Below, one piece after another: positions 62,918 through 64,000 of a stretch of 64,000 nt of DNA. Each line of letters opens with the position of its first letter. The first letter of the stretch is position 1. The notes below the pieces were generated by a model, which saw only the letters and a program-made list of their open reading frames with translations, had not been told where the DNA came from and did no database searches. This DNA is from Methylomonas koyamae (GTDB lineage: Bacteria; Pseudomonadota; Gammaproteobacteria; Methylococcales; Methylomonadaceae): positions 496,001 to 560,000 of the forward strand of contig NZ_AP019777.1 of NCBI RefSeq assembly GCF_019669905.1, read 5' to 3'. The translations under genes were made by a program, and so were the position numbers.

Positions 62918-64000
62918 TTATCCCTGCCGTAAAACTTCGCCGATAGTCTCGATGACCAAGCTCGCCGGCAGCCGATCCAGGCATTCGCTGTGGCTATTCC
63001 GGTGCCGGTGGCAACCCTCCAATTGACAGGGGACGCAGTTGCGGTCCGAAAATCCCTGTAACAAATAAACGTTACCGATGCGTTTGCTGCCGACCGAAGC
63101 GAATGGGCTGGTTCGCCCGACATAGCGGCAAGGCCACGGCGCCCATTTTTTCGGATCGGTTGGCCCGTAAAGCGCGATGGTTTCGGTGCCGGTGGCGGCA
63201 GCGAGATGGGTAATTCCGGTATCCGGCCCGATAAATAAGGCCGCCTGTCCGATCACCGCCGCCAACTGAGCCAGGGACAGTTGGCCGGCCATGTTGGTTA
63301 CGGGAAACGCCAACTGCCGTTCCAGCTCTCGTAAACTCTCCAGTTCGGCCGGCTGTCCGCTGCCGGTCAATACTAGTTGGTAACCCGACCGATTCAAAAA
63401 TGACATCACACCAAGCCAGCCGTCGCGGTGCCACTGCTTATAGCGCCACTGCGGCATAATGTGCAGCACGACGTAGGGATTGGCCGGCATTTGCGCCGGC
63501 GGCGCTGCGCATTGCGGTGGCTTTAAGCGGTAACACGGTTCGATGTTCAATACGTCGCAGAAGCGTAAGTTTTCCAATACCGCATGATCGTAATCGACGC
63601 CGAAAACCAGTGACCGGTCCAATAGCCGATTTTTCCACCAGGCTTTGCCCGGATCGTCCGGCACAAAACCGATAGCCGTTTTGCCTGCGGTACGTGCGAT
63701 CAAGGTGGGGCGGTCGCCGGCTTGGCTAGAGATCGCCAAATCGTAGCTGCGGCATATGCCGAATAGCAGTTTCAGAAATTGGCCCAAGCTGGGTTTGCTC
63801 GGCAACGGGATCAGTTTGCGGATGTCCGGGTTGCCTTCCAGCATGCCGGCGTTGGCGGCGGGCAGCAATACGTCGATTTCGGCATCGGCATAAGCTTGTT
63901 TCAAAGAGCTGATCAGCGGGGTTGCTAGCAAGGTGTCGCCCAAGTAACGCAAGGTGATTACTAAAATGCGTTTCGGATGTATATTGAGCGGCTTTTGGTT
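62918..64000 (-). CDS. Family 9 glycosyltransferase, heptosyltransferase-like (5' end outside window)
   Basis: The frame is open to the last base of the window, giving at least 360 residues. A TTG at 63952 could be read as a start, but the frame continues upstream with KRILVIT just before LRYLGDTLLATPLISSLKQ. This is the first beta strand of the GT9 fold, so the real start is beyond the window or in its first codons. LFIGPDTGITHLAAATGTETIALYGPTDPKKWAP is the ADP-heptose binding signature of WaaC/WaaF/WaaQ-type enzymes. A Cys-rich segment (NCVPCQLEGCHRHRNSHSECLDRL) near the end is common in the WaaQ/RfaQ group. Confidence 0.9.
   Translation of the reverse strand, partial: NQKPLNIHPKRILVITLRYLGDTLLATPLISSLKQAYADAEIDVLLPAANAGMLEGNPDIRKLIPLPSKPSLGQFLKLLFGICRSYDLAISSQAGDRPTLIARTAGKTAIGFVPDDPGKAWWKNRLLDRSLVFGVDYDHAVLENLRFCDVLNIEPCYRLKPPQCAAPPAQMPANPYVVLHIMPQWRYKQWHRDGWLGVMSFLNRSGYQLVLTGSGQPAELESLRELERQLAFPVTNMAGQLSLAQLAAVIGQAALFIGPDTGITHLAAATGTETIALYGPTDPKKWAPWPCRYVGRTSPFASVGSKRIGNVYLLQGFSDRNCVPCQLEGCHRHRNSHSECLDRLPASLVIETIGEVLRQG

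Noticed and set aside
63949..63952. TTG start for the terminal glycosyltransferase
   Set aside because: The frame stays open to the window end and the upstream residues complete the first strand of the GT9 fold, so the gene is 5'-truncated by the window.

Overview
The window looks like a chromosomal segment of a gammaproteobacterial (type I) methanotroph, most likely Methylomonas or a close relative. The main reason is a ribulose monophosphate (RuMP) block encoding 3-hexulose-6-phosphate synthase, 6-phospho-3-hexuloisomerase, transketolase, transaldolase and class II fructose-bisphosphate aldolase. The late flagellar/chemotaxis genes follow the Pseudomonas-type order, and the tRNA, haem and LPS genes are gammaproteobacterial in type. 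The genus is inferred from gene content; no similarity search was possible. No rRNA, tRNA, CRISPR array, transposase or prophage gene was seen.

Layout. 1-5.6 kb: the 3' part of hemF, an NlpE-like secreted protein, an autotransporter, a YchJ-type SEC-C protein and an AT-rich RlmN/Cfr-like radical SAM methyltransferase. 5.7-10.1 kb: a GlxA/AraC-type regulator divergent from a fatty acid hydroxylase, its small membrane partner and a SAM methyltransferase, then a small cytochrome c and a small membrane protein. 10.3-14.4 kb: the hemC-hemD-hemX-hemY tetrapyrrole operon. 14.4-27.2 kb (all minus strand): hemB, aroE, three tandem CRP-like/HDOD proteins, oligopeptidase A, a zinc-ribbon membrane protein, a second small hydroxylase, ubiD, a REC-SpoIIE phosphatase and a GGDEF protein. 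27.3-31.1 kb: mlaC-like, cmoA-cmoB, a ComEA-like protein, a MIF-like tautomerase and thpR.

31.1-38.4 kb is the RuMP block. HxlA and HxlB fix formaldehyde onto ribulose 5-phosphate and isomerise the product to fructose 6-phosphate; transketolase, transaldolase and aldolase rearrange and cleave sugar phosphates to regenerate the acceptor. Between transketolase and transaldolase lies an unrecognised secreted or membrane protein with two periplasm-side QPKV repeats, one membrane segment and four C-terminal TGV(E/A)KY repeats. Nearly every gene boundary in this block carries a strong inverted repeat.

38.4-57.8 kb is one continuous plus-strand motility array: fliLMNOPQR-flhBA-flhF-flhG-fliA-cheY-cheZ-cheA-cheB-motC-motD-parA-cheW(long)-cheW-57 aa protein-DUF2802. 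It encodes the export gate, switch, polar placement and number control, sigma-28, the chemotaxis core and a second stator. 57.8-64.0 kb (minus strand) is an LPS/polysaccharide cluster: three GT2 enzymes, an O-antigen-ligase-like membrane protein, a GT4-like protein and a heptosyltransferase-like GT9 that runs off the window end.

The best candidates for something undescribed are the TGV(E/A)KY repeat protein inside the RuMP block, the hairpins punctuating that block, the triple tandem CRP-HDOD array, the threefold motif in the CheA linker, and the hydroxylase cluster whose two divergent start codons share bases.
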